Shown: positions 1 through 8,448, counted from the first letter of the stretch. The stretch: 64,000 nucleotides of DNA from Halarchaeum nitratireducens (GCF_014647155.1 NZ_BMOQ01000007.1:62001-126000); one strand, 5' to 3'. The notes: generated from the sequence alone by a model not told the origin. A program made the numbers and translations.

Positions 1-716
1 TTCGGACGGGCTTCGAGGCGAGCGCGGTCCGCGAGACCGGCGACGGGATCGCGCTCGACGCCGAGACCGTCGACGGCGACGACACCGCGACCGTCCGCGG
101 CGATCAGCTCCTCGTCGCCGCCGGCCGCGTCCCGAACACGGATCGCCTCGACGCCGCGGCGGGCGGGATCGAGACGACGGACAGAGGGTACGTGGCGACG
201 AACCGCTACCTCGAAACGAGCGCGGAGAACGTCTGGGCGCTCGGCGACATCGTCGGGCGCTACCCCTACAAGCACGCCGCGAATCACGAGGCGAGCACGG
301 TCATCGCGAACGTGCTCCGCGACGAACGCGACGCCGTCGACTACACCGCGATGCCCCACGCCGTCTTCGCGGACCCCCAAGTCGCCGCCGTCGGCGTCAC
401 GGAGGCCGACCTCCGCGCCGAATCGCGCGAGTATCGCGTCGGCGGCTACGAGTACGCCGACACCGCGATGGGGTCGGCGATGGGCGACCCGCCCGGCTTC
501 GTCAAGGTCCTCGTCGCGCCCGACGGCGAGATCCTCGGGACGCACGTCGTCGGCCCCCACGCCTCCCAACTCGTCCACGAGGTCTGCGTGGCGATGCGGG
601 CCGGGAGCGGCACCGTCGCCGACATCCGCGACACGATCCACGTCCACCCCGCGCTCAACGAGGTCGTCGCGCGCGCCTTCGGCGGCCGGTTCAGCGACCC
701 CGACGAGCGACGCTGA
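1..716 (+). CDS. Pyridine nucleotide-disulfide oxidoreductase, C-terminal part (5' end outside window)
   Basis: The gene enters from the left, with codons in phase from base 3. The visible part holds the second NAD-binding strand ending LLVAAGRVPNTDRL, the FAD-binding ALGDIVGRYPYKHAANHEA stretch, and the C-terminal dimerisation domain with VFADPQVAAVGVTEADL and the HPALNEVV active-site His segment. These are typical of dihydrolipoyl dehydrogenase and mercuric reductase-like enzymes, which move electrons between NAD(P)H, FAD and a disulfide or other acceptor in the cytoplasm. The CxxxxC redox pair would lie upstream of the window, so the substrate cannot be judged. Haloarchaea often carry such orphan paralogues away from 2-oxoacid dehydrogenase operons, and no such operon is seen downstream here. 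The family call is sure; the exact activity is open. Confidence 0.85.
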   Translation, partial: RTGFEASAVRETGDGIALDAETVDGDDTATVRGDQLLVAAGRVPNTDRLDAAAGGIETTDRGYVATNRYLETSAENVWALGDIVGRYPYKHAANHEASTVIANVLRDERDAVDYTAMPHAVFADPQVAAVGVTEADLRAESREYRVGGYEYADTAMGSAMGDPPGFVKVLVAPDGEILGTHVVGPHASQLVHEVCVAMRAGSGTVADIRDTIHVHPALNEVVARAFGGRFSDPDERR

Positions 717-734
717 AGCTTCCGTGAAACTGTG

Positions 735-1886
735 TCACGTCGCCTCGCTCTCGGCGGGGCTATCATCGCTGTCAGTCTCGTCGCTGCCGTGCTCCGCGTC
801 GGCCACGTCCGCGGTCACCTCCGATGGACGCGGCGGCTCGTACACGAGCGTGAGATCATCTGAAAGCGCGTAGAAACGTCCGTCGTCGATGTTCTCGACG
901 ACTCCCGTGTCGGCGTCAATAGCGAAGTCAACCACGTCCGCAAGCGTGTCGGCGAACGCGAGGTCACGATTCTGAACGGCGGTGGGAAGGCGCGCACGGA
1001 CGATCCAGTCGTCGAACTCCGATCGGTCACGCTCGAATGAGAGACGCTCGCGTTCGTCGTCGTCCAACTCGAGAATGCCGCTCCGCTTGGTACCGACGAG
1101 CGCAGCGAGTGCGATGACACCGACGAAGAAGGCGAGCGGGCCGCCGATGCGCTGGAGCGGGCCGTATGTTCGGGGAACAGACACCGTTCGGGTTCGGGTT
1201 GCGGCCTGCCTGACGGAATCGTGCGAACCGACAGTGTACGTCGACCCCGAGAACGAGAGGGGGAGCGTTTTCGTGAACGCGAGCGTCGTCGGCGCTCCCT
1301 CAACGGGACCGGAGACCGTGGCGTCGACGACGACAGCCGTCTCGAGCGTTCCGGGGCCACTGCCAAGTTGGCTGGTAATCCGATCGCGGTGTGCGAGGAC
1401 TCGGCTGGTGTTCACCCGGAAACTGACGCGAGCGGTGTCGTCACCGCCAAGGCGTTCGACCGTCGCGGCGTCGAGCGGCCTAGTGGTCTGCCAGTAGACG
1501 GTGCCGTCCTCTTCGCCGACCGAGCGCGTTCGGAGGCGAGAGTCGAGCGTCACCGATACCGGTGTGTCGGCGGGCGGACGCTGGCGGAGCGTGAACGCTC
1601 CGTGCATGATCGGAGAGACGCCGACGAAGTACGTCGAACGGTTTTCCAATTGCGTGCCGACCGGGAAGACAGGGTTCGATTCGGTGACGGTCGCGTTCTG
1701 CTCGAACCCTCCACTAACTGCCCACGCCTCCACGGTGCGTTGTGTCTCGGTCGTTCCGGGTGCGGCGTAGGCACCGTAGGTCGCATATCCGCCGAACACG
1801 GCGAGCAACAGTGCGACGACAGCGAGGGCGGCGAGACAATTTCCGAGCGTCGCCCGCACCTGGAGGCGCCGAGAGCGTTCGGCCAT
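735..1886 (-). CDS. DUF5305-like membrane protein of the surface-fibre locus
   Basis: About 383 residues starting at the ATG at 1886; a GTG in the same frame at 1907 would add seven residues. There is an N-terminal membrane segment (LAALAVVALLLAVFGGYATY), a long beta-rich extracellular region of roughly 200 residues, a second membrane segment (GPLAFFVGVIALAALVG) near residue 255, and an acidic cytoplasmic tail. This layout matches the haloarchaeal DUF5305 family, which is commonly found beside signal peptidase I genes. It lies 57 bases downstream of the signal peptidase gene and is probably the last gene of the same transcript. Function is unknown; I infer a membrane partner of the peptidase or of the exported DUF1102/TasA-like proteins. 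The family name is from memory and was not searched. Confidence 0.7.
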   Translation of the reverse strand: MAERSRRLQVRATLGNCLAALAVVALLLAVFGGYATYGAYAAPGTTETQRTVEAWAVSGGFEQNATVTESNPVFPVGTQLENRSTYFVGVSPIMHGAFTLRQRPPADTPVSVTLDSRLRTRSVGEEDGTVYWQTTRPLDAATVERLGGDDTARVSFRVNTSRVLAHRDRITSQLGSGPGTLETAVVVDATVSGPVEGAPTTLAFTKTLPLSFSGSTYTVGSHDSVRQAATRTRTVSVPRTYGPLQRIGGPLAFFVGVIALAALVGTKRSGILELDDDERERLSFERDRSEFDDWIVRARLPTAVQNRDLAFADTLADVVDFAIDADTGVVENIDDGRFYALSDDLTLVYEPPRPSEVTADVADAEHGSDETDSDDSPAESEAT

Positions 1887-1943
1887 TGGCTGGCGTTGTG
1901 CGATCACCGCTCAAAGTCCTGTCGGTCAGGTTACTACTACCGG

Positions 1944-3125
1944 TCACCGGGTGAGCGCGCGACGGATGCGTGCGAGGAGCGATCGGTTGTGGCGAGAGTC
2001 GCGCGTTCGGGCACGAATCCGGCCGTCATCAAGGAGGACGGATCCAAGTAGCACCATCATCGCCGCGAGCTCCGCGTCGACGAGGACGATCGGGAGCCAG
2101 GGGTGAACGTCGTGTGCGACCGCCAGGACAGGGCGTGGGAGCAACGCGAGATAGCGGTACTCAGTCACGTAGCGCCGGTAGTAGCCGGTGTCGGGCGGTG
2201 CGTGCAGTGTCACGGAGGCGTTCACGACCGACCTCGAGGACACGTGTACCTGTGCGGGCGCGGCCGTAACACCGTCGCTCGCTGGCTCCAAGTACACATC
2301 GATGGGGACGACACCGCCGTTGTCGACGGGATAGGTGAGCGTTGACGACCCACCGGCGGGGATAACGGTCGGTCGATCTGACTGGAACTCTGCGCTCACG
2401 ACACCGTACTGTTGCGTGCCCGCGGGGACGACCATCGCCGCCGTCGCGGTCACCACGAGGACCGCGGCGAGCACGCCGATTACGGCGCGTGAGGATACCG
2501 CCGCGTTGCGCTCGCGCTCTCGTTCGCGCTCACGTTCCTTCTCGGCCCCGCGGTCAGCCACGACATCGAAGAGGTAGAGGGCGAATGAGAGTGCGAACAA
2601 CAGATACGTCAATCCGCTCGACCCGAGCAGTGAGCGCGAGCCAGTGAGGACGGCGAGTTGGCGCTGCGTCGACGAAACGGCGTCACGAACGCCCATGACA
2701 GCGGTGCCGAGATGCGGGATGGTGACGATGTGGCCGTTCACCTGGAGGGCGTGTGCGACGATCTGTGCGCGCTTTACCGGTGGTTCGCCCCCGTCTTGAT
2801 CCGGGAAGGGATTCGCGTCGCCCTTCGTGGTGAAGCCACGGCCGGTCCGGTCGACGATCCGGTGAGTTGTCAGGCCGCCGCCGTGTAACTCCTGCGCCTG
2901 GAACGTCACGACGTCACCCTCGTCGACGTCGCCGCTCACGGCCGACGGGACCGCGATGAACCCGTCGCCCGGGTCGATGGTTCCGGTCATGCTCCCGGTC
3001 GTGACGTAGCCGAGAAGGACGGGATAGCCGAGGACTTGACCGGCAATCAACGAGAGGACGACGACGGCGACGAAGGCTTGGCCCGCGAGACTGAGCACGC
3101 GTCGCGGTGTCATTCGGCCAATCAT
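1944..3125 (-). CDS. Signal peptidase I, ER/SipW type (S26B)
   Basis: About 393 residues. A membrane segment precedes the TTGSMTGTIDPGD box holding the nucleophile Ser45. The general base is His88 (LTTHRIV) instead of the Lys of bacterial LepB, and Asp103 sits in TKGDAN. This Ser-His-Asp set and the THRI/KGDAN boxes mark the ER-type family that includes Bacillus SipW, which processes TasA and TapA. The C-terminal half carries two more membrane segments around a beta-rich domain, much longer than a minimal peptidase. ATG 3125 was preferred to the GTG at 3149; ATG 3113 is also possible. It lies between the rhomboid-like gene and the DUF5305 gene, downstream of secreted proteins whose signal peptides look SipW-dependent, so it is probably a dedicated peptidase of this locus. 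The C-terminal domain is unassigned. Confidence 0.85.
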   Translation of the reverse strand: MIGRMTPRRVLSLAGQAFVAVVVLSLIAGQVLGYPVLLGYVTTGSMTGTIDPGDGFIAVPSAVSGDVDEGDVVTFQAQELHGGGLTTHRIVDRTGRGFTTKGDANPFPDQDGGEPPVKRAQIVAHALQVNGHIVTIPHLGTAVMGVRDAVSSTQRQLAVLTGSRSLLGSSGLTYLLFALSFALYLFDVVADRGAEKERERERERERNAAVSSRAVIGVLAAVLVVTATAAMVVPAGTQQYGVVSAEFQSDRPTVIPAGGSSTLTYPVDNGGVVPIDVYLEPASDGVTAAPAQVHVSSRSVVNASVTLHAPPDTGYYRRYVTEYRYLALLPRPVLAVAHDVHPWLPIVLVDAELAAMMVLLGSVLLDDGRIRARTRDSRHNRSLLARIRRALTR

Positions 3126-3161
3126 TGGCGTGGTCAGGCAAAAACCCACCGGGGTGACACG

Positions 3162-4019
3162 TTACGACGATCGCGGTTCGGGCATCCGCGCGAACGCATC
3201 CGTCTGCAACGCGACGTACGGCACGAGGAACGCCAGACAGTACCCGAGAAGGTGGACATAGAGGTTCACTACCGAACCGCCGACCCGGGGCTGCGGGAAT
3301 CCCGCGAACGGGAACCCGAACACGACGACAACGCCGAGAAGGAAGCAGTCTCCCCATCCCCGTCGGTCACGCACCGAACGGGCGAGCGTCGTGATCAGCC
3401 CACGCCGGAGCGTCGAGACACCGTAGAGTGCGGTCGCGCTGACCACGAACGCGGTGGCCCCCATCGCTACTCGTGAATCCGGGAGCGCGACTGCAACAAC
3501 GACAACGAGCGACGCGAGAAACACCCCGGGTGCCTGTCGCACCCACGCGCCGGCCGACAGCCGGTGCTTCGCGTACGTTGCGAGCGCCAGCGGTACGAAC
3601 CCCGCGAACGCAGCCACCACACCCGAGAATCCGTAGGTGACGGCGTTCCGGGGAACGGCGAGATTGAGCGCCGAGAGTATCGGTGGAAACGCCACTAGAT
3701 ACGTGAGTGCTGACGCGAGGAACAGGTGTCGACGTTCGGCGAGCACCGCCAATACGTAGCCCGTGCCCGCGAGGAGCACGTAGCCGACGACGTCAGCGAG
3801 AAGGTGTGCAAGACGAAAGTGCACGACATTCGCCCCGTAGGCCGTCACGAGCGTCGGCTCCCGGTACGAGAACACGAGTGACGACCGGAGCGACGCGGGA
3901 AGCGCGAACACCCCCACGAGCGCGACGGGGACGACGGCGAGTGCGACGGCGTCCCGGAGCCGCCCCCGTTCGTGGAGCACAATGAGGACCGAGGCTCCCG
4001 TATCCGGTGGTCTCGACAC
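3162..4019 (-). CDS. Rhomboid-like intramembrane serine protease
   Basis: About 285 residues with six or seven hydrophobic segments. The loop-TM2 motif AHLLADVVGY (His near 72, Asp where Asn is usual), GFSG with a candidate nucleophilic Ser near 132, and YVHLLGYCLAF with a candidate base His near 256 correspond in order to the HxxxN, GxSG and HxxG signatures of rhomboids. Rhomboids cleave membrane-anchored substrates within the bilayer. I chose GTG 4019 because the longest frame (GTG 4133) would overlap the upstream gene by 79 bases; GTG 3980 is another option. It is sandwiched between a C-terminally anchored surface protein and a signal peptidase, so release or trimming of that protein is a plausible role (inference). 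The unusual Asp and divergent spacing leave some doubt about activity. Confidence 0.65.
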   Translation of the reverse strand: MSRPPDTGASVLIVLHERGRLRDAVALAVVPVALVGVFALPASLRSSLVFSYREPTLVTAYGANVVHFRLAHLLADVVGYVLLAGTGYVLAVLAERRHLFLASALTYLVAFPPILSALNLAVPRNAVTYGFSGVVAAFAGFVPLALATYAKHRLSAGAWVRQAPGVFLASLVVVVAVALPDSRVAMGATAFVVSATALYGVSTLRRGLITTLARSVRDRRGWGDCFLLGVVVVFGFPFAGFPQPRVGGSVVNLYVHLLGYCLAFLVPYVALQTDAFARMPEPRSS

Positions 4020-4054
4020 GTCCGATACTGCGGGCGCGAACCCCAAAACGTCTC

Positions 4055-5527
4055 TCACCGCCACCGCCGCCACGCGGCGAGCAGTCCCGCCACGAGCACG
4101 AGCGCGCCCAGCAGTCCACTGAGCGCTCGCCACTCGATCGCCGCCGGTTCCGCCACCGCTTCGCGCGTCCGCGTCGACTCCGTCGACGTCCCGCTCGTCG
4201 TGGTCGTCGTCTCGCTCTCGCTCGTTCCAGCGATCGTCCCCGACGGGACAGCGCCGACGGAGAGCGTGCCCGCTGAGGTGTTTCCGACCGCGACGCGGTG
4301 TTCGCCCGGCGTCGCGTTCAGCGTGAACGTCACCGTCGTCATCGTGTCGCGCGCCAGCGAGACTGAACGAGTCGCCACGGTCGCACCGTCGACCCGGAGT
4401 GCCACCGACTCAGTCCCCCGTGCCGCGCCCTCGTTCCTGACCGTTGCGCGCACCGACGCAGATTCGTTTGCTGGGACGGACTGCGTCGCAAGCGAGGCGT
4501 TCGACACCGCAAACGCGGGGACGCGCGCCCCGACGACGAACGGCGAGAAGCCGTCCGTCTCCGCCACGAAGCGCACCCGACCGTCGCGTGAGCCGGCCAC
4601 CGTCGTCTCGAGCGCGCGCCAGTCATCATCCGCGCCGTGATAGACGACGAAGCGATCCCGCGAGACGTCGGCACGCTCCAGGTACGCCTGCGAGACGCTG
4701 AACTGGAAGCGCCCCCCGTCCGTCGCGCCGTCCGCGACGTCCACGCCGAACGCCCCGAGTTCGTCGACGCCCCGTCCGCCGACTCTGAGAGAGTTATCCC
4801 GGCGCGACACCGAGAGGTCGAACGACGACCGTTGTGCGTTCACGTCAATCCCATCCAGCGTCACCGTTTCCCCTTGGCCGTCCTGTGCGACGGTCAGCGG
4901 ACTCCCGTCCAGCGTCACCGATTCCCCGACGGCCGCATCGTTGACCGCGTAGTCGAGCGTTCCGTCGTCCCCGGCCGTCGACTGCACGGTCGGCGGCGCG
5001 CTCGTGCCTTCACCTCCGTTCCCGCCCTTGTCTCCGCCGTCCGACGGCGAGGGCCCTCCGACTCGCGCGTGTACGGTGAGGTCTTGGATCAATCCGTCCG
5101 TCGCGCCGTCGCGCGTATCAACAGTGAATCCCACCGCCACCGTCCCGTTTGGCGCGAGCGTCACGTTCTCCCCGACCGACTGGATCGCGTGCCCACGCGC
5201 GTAGAACGTCACGTCCGGCGAGTCGTCCGTCACCCAGACGTCCGCGTACTCCGAGCCGTTGTGTCGGATCAGAAACACCCGGTCGAACCGGGTGACGGCG
5301 TTCGGATTGATACCCGCGCCCGAAACGTCCGGGTTCGACGCCGTGAGGTCCACGACGAGGTCGCCGTCACGCATGTAGGCGTAGTCACCGTGCGGTGAGT
5401 CGGCGGGCGCGAGCGAGACGTGCTCCGAGACGTGATCGCCACCCGCGAACAGCGGTGCGCCTAGCGACGGGAACGCTAAGGTTCCCGCCAAGAAGAGGGC
5501 GAATACCGCGACGGCGAGGTGCCTCAT
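4055..5527 (-). CDS. Membrane-anchored surface protein: DUF1102-like head, PGF-pre-PGF domain, C-terminal TM
   Basis: About 490 residues. A Sec-type signal (MRHLAVAVFALFLAGTLAF) is followed by a domain of about 130 residues whose GINPNAVTRF...VFLIRHNGS pattern resembles the GLNRNATTQI...IVRIQNQGT pattern of the neighbouring DUF1102-like protein. A Gly/Ser linker, a domain resembling PGF-pre-PGF (FVVYHGADDDWRALET, then AETDGFSPFVVG) and a CARDB-like beta domain follow. A Thr/Ser-rich stretch precedes a terminal hydrophobic helix (ALSGLLGALVLVAGLLAAW) with a WRRWR tail, so the chain should be fixed in the membrane with its bulk outside. ATG 5527 starts the signal peptide exactly; GTG 5539 is the longer option. 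Lying just after two secreted DUF1102-like genes, it is a good candidate for the cell-surface anchor or cap of a polymer made by them (inference). Confidence 0.65.
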   Translation of the reverse strand: MRHLAVAVFALFLAGTLAFPSLGAPLFAGGDHVSEHVSLAPADSPHGDYAYMRDGDLVVDLTASNPDVSGAGINPNAVTRFDRVFLIRHNGSEYADVWVTDDSPDVTFYARGHAIQSVGENVTLAPNGTVAVGFTVDTRDGATDGLIQDLTVHARVGGPSPSDGGDKGGNGGEGTSAPPTVQSTAGDDGTLDYAVNDAAVGESVTLDGSPLTVAQDGQGETVTLDGIDVNAQRSSFDLSVSRRDNSLRVGGRGVDELGAFGVDVADGATDGGRFQFSVSQAYLERADVSRDRFVVYHGADDDWRALETTVAGSRDGRVRFVAETDGFSPFVVGARVPAFAVSNASLATQSVPANESASVRATVRNEGAARGTESVALRVDGATVATRSVSLARDTMTTVTFTLNATPGEHRVAVGNTSAGTLSVGAVPSGTIAGTSESETTTTTSGTSTESTRTREAVAEPAAIEWRALSGLLGALVLVAGLLAAWRRWR

Positions 5528-5589
5528 AAAGATGCCCACCGACGGAGTCGAACCGTCGCAAATACCGAAGATGGGTGTGATGCGACCGC

Positions 5590-6153
5590 TCAGTCCGCCG
5601 TCGCGTCGGCGTGGATCGTGAGCGTCACGTCGTACTCGTCCTCACGGACGGGCACGCCGTGCGTGTCGATCTCGAGGCCGCAGCGGAGTTGGTTGCCGAC
5701 GTCCATCGGGTCTGAGGGGCTCTCCTCAGTTAGGAGATTGCCAGTATCGACGTCGTACATCGTCACCGTCGGAACGCCGTCGGTCTCGGCCTGCGTGCTG
5801 TAGAGCTTGACCGGCTGCGTGCCCTGGTTCTCGGCGGCGAACAAGCCCTGTTCAGCGTTATCCGCGTCGCCGCCGAAGCGGTAGACCGAGTCCGTTCCGA
5901 GACCTTCGGGGTCGGTTCCACCGTAGTCGTCCTCGCCCGGACCCGGAATGTCGAAGCCAATGGTACCTCCGTCAGTATACGATCGACGGCCGTTTCCTTG
6001 CTCATTGAGCTTGAGAAACGCCGTAGAATCGTTAGCGACCGAGATGGAGACGGTTCGTTTAGCGCTGACGCTGGTGAACGCACCCGAGCCGACGGCAAAG
6101 ACACCACTCGCAGTGAGGCTACCGAGGCCGGCGATGAGGGTGCGCCGCTTCAT
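5590..6153 (-). CDS. DUF1102-like secreted protein
   Basis: 187 residues starting MKRRTLIAGLGSLTASGVFA, a twin-Arg-like signal with a hydrophobic core, then GAFTSVSAKRTVSISVAND and a beta-rich acidic domain (AAENQGTQPVKLYSTQ; YDVTLTIHADATAD at the C terminus). The pattern is that of the DUF1102 family of archaeal exported proteins, of unknown biochemical function. Its N-terminal region is closely similar in layout to those of the genes at 6158-6871 and 7840-8253, so the locus holds a small paralogous set. The upstream gene ends four bases before this start, so the two are almost certainly co-transcribed. No membrane anchor follows the signal, so the mature protein should be released or built into a surface structure. 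I infer a filament or coat subunit. Confidence 0.72.
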   Translation of the reverse strand: MKRRTLIAGLGSLTASGVFAVGSGAFTSVSAKRTVSISVANDSTAFLKLNEQGNGRRSYTDGGTIGFDIPGPGEDDYGGTDPEGLGTDSVYRFGGDADNAEQGLFAAENQGTQPVKLYSTQAETDGVPTVTMYDVDTGNLLTEESPSDPMDVGNQLRCGLEIDTHGVPVREDEYDVTLTIHADATAD

Positions 6154-6157
6154 CGGT

Positions 6158-6871
6158 CTATTCTTCCTCGGAGTTCAATTCCGCCTTCAGGGAGTCTGTA
6201 ACGGCGGTCGCGTCTGCGACGATCTCCATCGAGATGTCTACGTCCTTATCCGAATCGGGAGTCTTCACGTAGAGACCGAAGCTGAGCTCCTCTCCCGTGT
6301 CAAGGAGGAACTCTTCTTTCCGGTCGTCTTCGTTCTCACCATACGCGCTGTAGGTGTAAGGGGGACTGTGGAACCCACCCGTCAGGCTGATCTGGTCGTC
6401 TGCCACTCCACCATCGAGATTCCCCGTCGCTTCCTTCTCGTAGTCACCGTGCGGGCGGTTCGTCGCCTGCGGGTCGATACGGAGGTTCTCGGAATCACCC
6501 TTCCAAGTCGAATTGGCGTTATCGATGGAGCTCGGGGGGACGTACACCAGCACGGGCTCGGTGCCCTGGTTTTGAATCCTAACGATGTCGTTGATCTGGG
6601 TGGTCGCGTTGCGGTTCAGGCCACTACCGTCTCCCTCAGGAGTAGCATCGCCATCCAGATTGAACGAGACAGCGCCGCTACTTGCGTTACTAACGTACGC
6701 GCTATTCTTGGCGTCTGTCGTCGTGAACGCTAGGTACGCATCGTTGTCGGACGCGGTCTCAAGCGAAACGGAACGACTCGCGCTCACGCTCGTGAACGCG
6801 CCCGTACCGATTCCGGCCGCCCCGGCGGCGGTGACCGATCCCATTGCGGCGAGGAACTTGCGTCGTTGCAT
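6158..6871 (-). CDS. DUF1102-like secreted protein with Tat-type signal
   Basis: 237 residues from ATG 6871, chosen because MQRRKFLAAMGSVTAAGAAG is a clean twin-arginine signal (RRKFLA); the longer frame from 6907 only adds an implausible leader. The mature part begins near GAFTSVSASRSVSLE and contains GLNRNATTQINDIVRIQNQG and a C-terminal KDVDISMEIVADATAV strand, the marks I associate with DUF1102. It is the first gene of a probable six-gene minus-strand unit ending at 735, and the divergent wHTH regulator starts 364 bases away. It has no anchor beyond the signal. The role is probably structural on the cell surface; calling it a TasA-like fibre subunit is inference from the neighbouring SipW-type peptidase and the TasA-like gene at 8449. 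Confidence 0.72.
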   Translation of the reverse strand: MQRRKFLAAMGSVTAAGAAGIGTGAFTSVSASRSVSLETASDNDAYLAFTTTDAKNSAYVSNASSGAVSFNLDGDATPEGDGSGLNRNATTQINDIVRIQNQGTEPVLVYVPPSSIDNANSTWKGDSENLRIDPQATNRPHGDYEKEATGNLDGGVADDQISLTGGFHSPPYTYSAYGENEDDRKEEFLLDTGEELSFGLYVKTPDSDKDVDISMEIVADATAVTDSLKAELNSEEE

Positions 6872-7234
6872 AGTTGGTGTGTCCCGGGTCACCCCGGCGA
6901 CGTTCACCCCTTAGGGCGTACCCCCTGTGGTAATGAGTGACCTGACACGCCCTCAGCGATGGCCTGCGCTCGATGGTGGCGTCGAAGGCGGTGGCTGTGC
7001 GGGCGGAAGAGGAGGCTTTCGCGGGCGGAACGCAGGGTCTAAAACGGTGATTTTGGACCGAAAGGTGGGCTTGAGAACCTAAATAGGGCGTAAACGGAGC
7101 GATCGGACGCCATCGCAGTGCTGACTGTGTGAGCGCGACGCCCGGCCTCGCGTGTGCCACCACCTCCGTGAGCGTCTGGATGACGCGGTAGCTATATTCA
7201 CCGGTTGATTAGAATGCATTTTTGAGCAACACTT
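6872..7234. promoter_or_regulatory. Divergent intergenic region between the DUF1102 unit and the wHTH regulator
   Basis: This 363-base stretch has no credible gene and separates two divergent transcripts, so it should carry both promoters. A short direct repeat, GCGGGCGGAA, occurs at 6999-7008 and 7021-7030. The right end becomes AT-rich (GATTAGAATGCATTTTTGAG around 7206-7225), which may be the TATA region of the regulator gene. If so, transcription would begin near 7240, which would favour the internal ATG at 7286 over ATG 7235 as its start. No clear palindrome was found. Confidence 0.45.
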
Positions 7235-7843
7235 ATGCTGAGTAATATCAGTGAATCAACCGTTGTGGCATCTGCTTCAGGGCAAATGGGGGAGGAGCAG
7301 TCCGGGGAGCTGACGGAGGATGACCTGTTTGAGGTGCTCTCGAACAGACGCCGCCGATACGCCGTCCACGCACTCAAAGACGAGGAAGAAGGGGCTACAA
7401 TCGGCGACGTCGCCGAGCAGGTCGCAGCTTGGGAGTACGACACGGAGGTCGAGGCCGTCTCCTACGACGAACGCAAGCGCGTCTACACCGCTCTCCAGCA
7501 GTCGCATCTACCGAAGATGGACGAAGCCGGCGTCGTCGACTACGACAAGGATCGGGGGACGGTCGAGCCGACGGAGGTGCTCGAGGATGTCGATGTCTAT
7601 CTCGACGTCGTACGCGGGCGCGAACTCCCGTGGAGCGAGTACTACCTCGGACTTTCGGCCGTGAGCGCCTCCCTTCTCGCCGCCATCTGGATAGACGTTC
7701 CCCTATTCAGCGTTCTCTCGGACGTCAGCTGGGCGGTGGTCATCGTCGCCGCGTTTGCGACATCTTCGGCGATCCACACGTACTACGCCCAGACGACAGA
7801 GATGAGTGCGACTGACGAACCCCCCGAGCTCGACTATCGATGA
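7235..7843 (+). CDS. DUF7344-type wHTH protein with two C-terminal membrane segments
   Basis: 202 residues from ATG 7235, or 185 from ATG 7286 (MGEEQSGELTEDDLFEVL). The core FEVLSNRRRRYAVHALKDE ... IGDVAEQVAAWE ... DERKRVYTALQQSHLPKMDEAGVVDYDKDRGTVEPT is the haloarchaeal winged-helix family called DUF7344, related to ArsR regulators. After it come two membrane segments, YYLGLSAVSASLLAAIWIDV and WAVVIVAAFATSSAIHTYY, so the DNA-binding domain would be tethered to the inner face of the membrane. Its stop overlaps the start of the next gene (ATGA at 7840-7843), implying translational coupling to a small exported DUF1102-like protein. It is divergent from the six-gene surface unit, which it may regulate. 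This is inference: targets and signal are unknown. Confidence 0.75.
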   Translation: MLSNISESTVVASASGQMGEEQSGELTEDDLFEVLSNRRRRYAVHALKDEEEGATIGDVAEQVAAWEYDTEVEAVSYDERKRVYTALQQSHLPKMDEAGVVDYDKDRGTVEPTEVLEDVDVYLDVVRGRELPWSEYYLGLSAVSASLLAAIWIDVPLFSVLSDVSWAVVIVAAFATSSAIHTYYAQTTEMSATDEPPELDYR

Positions 7844-8253
7844 ACAGCCGTCGCGCGCTTGCGCTCACGCTCGCTGTCGCCGCGGTCTGCGCGATGACTG
7901 TCGGTTCGATGGGGTTCAGCAGCGTCAGCGCGAGTCGCGACGTCTCCGTCTCCGTCGCCGATAGTGAGGACGCCTACATCGGCGTGGAGGCCTGCGAGAC
8001 GCCGAACAACAATTCGAGCGGCAACGGAAGTATCCCTGCGAAGGTGTTCGTGACGAATCAGTACACAGACAGCGTAGACGTAACCGTTTCTGGCAAATCC
8101 CGGATTGTTGCCGTTGGCGGCCAACGGCACTTCAACCTAAAAGCGCAGGAAGGGGATACCGTGACAGTGCACGCATCCGGTGACGGCATCGACGCGACCA
8201 TCCACGCGACTGTCGGGGAAACGAACGACTGTTCCCACCTTGGAAACGGGTAA
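7840..8253 (+). CDS. Small exported DUF1102-like protein coupled to the regulator
   Basis: 137 residues. The signal MNSRRALALTLAVAAVCAMTV is followed by GFSSVSASRDVSVSVADSEDAYIGVEA, nearly the same entry motif as in the two DUF1102-like proteins across the divergent promoter (SVSAKRTVSISVAND; SVSASRSVSLETASDNDAYLAF). The rest is a short beta-rich domain containing KVFVTNQYTDSVDVTVSG, a Cys near each end of the domain, and no anchor. It is about half the length of its paralogues. The start overlaps the regulator stop by four bases. It could be a minor fibre subunit or an exported sensor ligand reporting to the membrane-bound wHTH partner; both are speculation. That it is a real gene is supported by coupling, signal peptide and motif. 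Confidence 0.65.
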   Translation: MNSRRALALTLAVAAVCAMTVGSMGFSSVSASRDVSVSVADSEDAYIGVEACETPNNNSSGNGSIPAKVFVTNQYTDSVDVTVSGKSRIVAVGGQRHFNLKAQEGDTVTVHASGDGIDATIHATVGETNDCSHLGNG

Positions 8254-8448
8254 ACTACCACCGACGAAAGCGCCCCCTTCAGTTGGTTCTACGACCGGAG
8301 GCTACGGGGCCAGCTATCATCAAACGCGTTCCCAACGGAGTTTTGTTCGCAGTGTGGCGCTCTCAATGACTGACCAGTCCTACACTTGACGCCGCACCGA
8401 GCGTGACGGGGCTGCCGAGGACCGTACACGAGGTGCTCCGCCCGTCAC

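Noticed and set aside
2498-2545. Low-complexity CGCTCTCGTTCGCGCTCACG repeat as a regulatory or CRISPR-like repeat
   Set aside because: It encodes the RERERERERERN stretch inside the signal peptidase gene, a charged linker between membrane segments.
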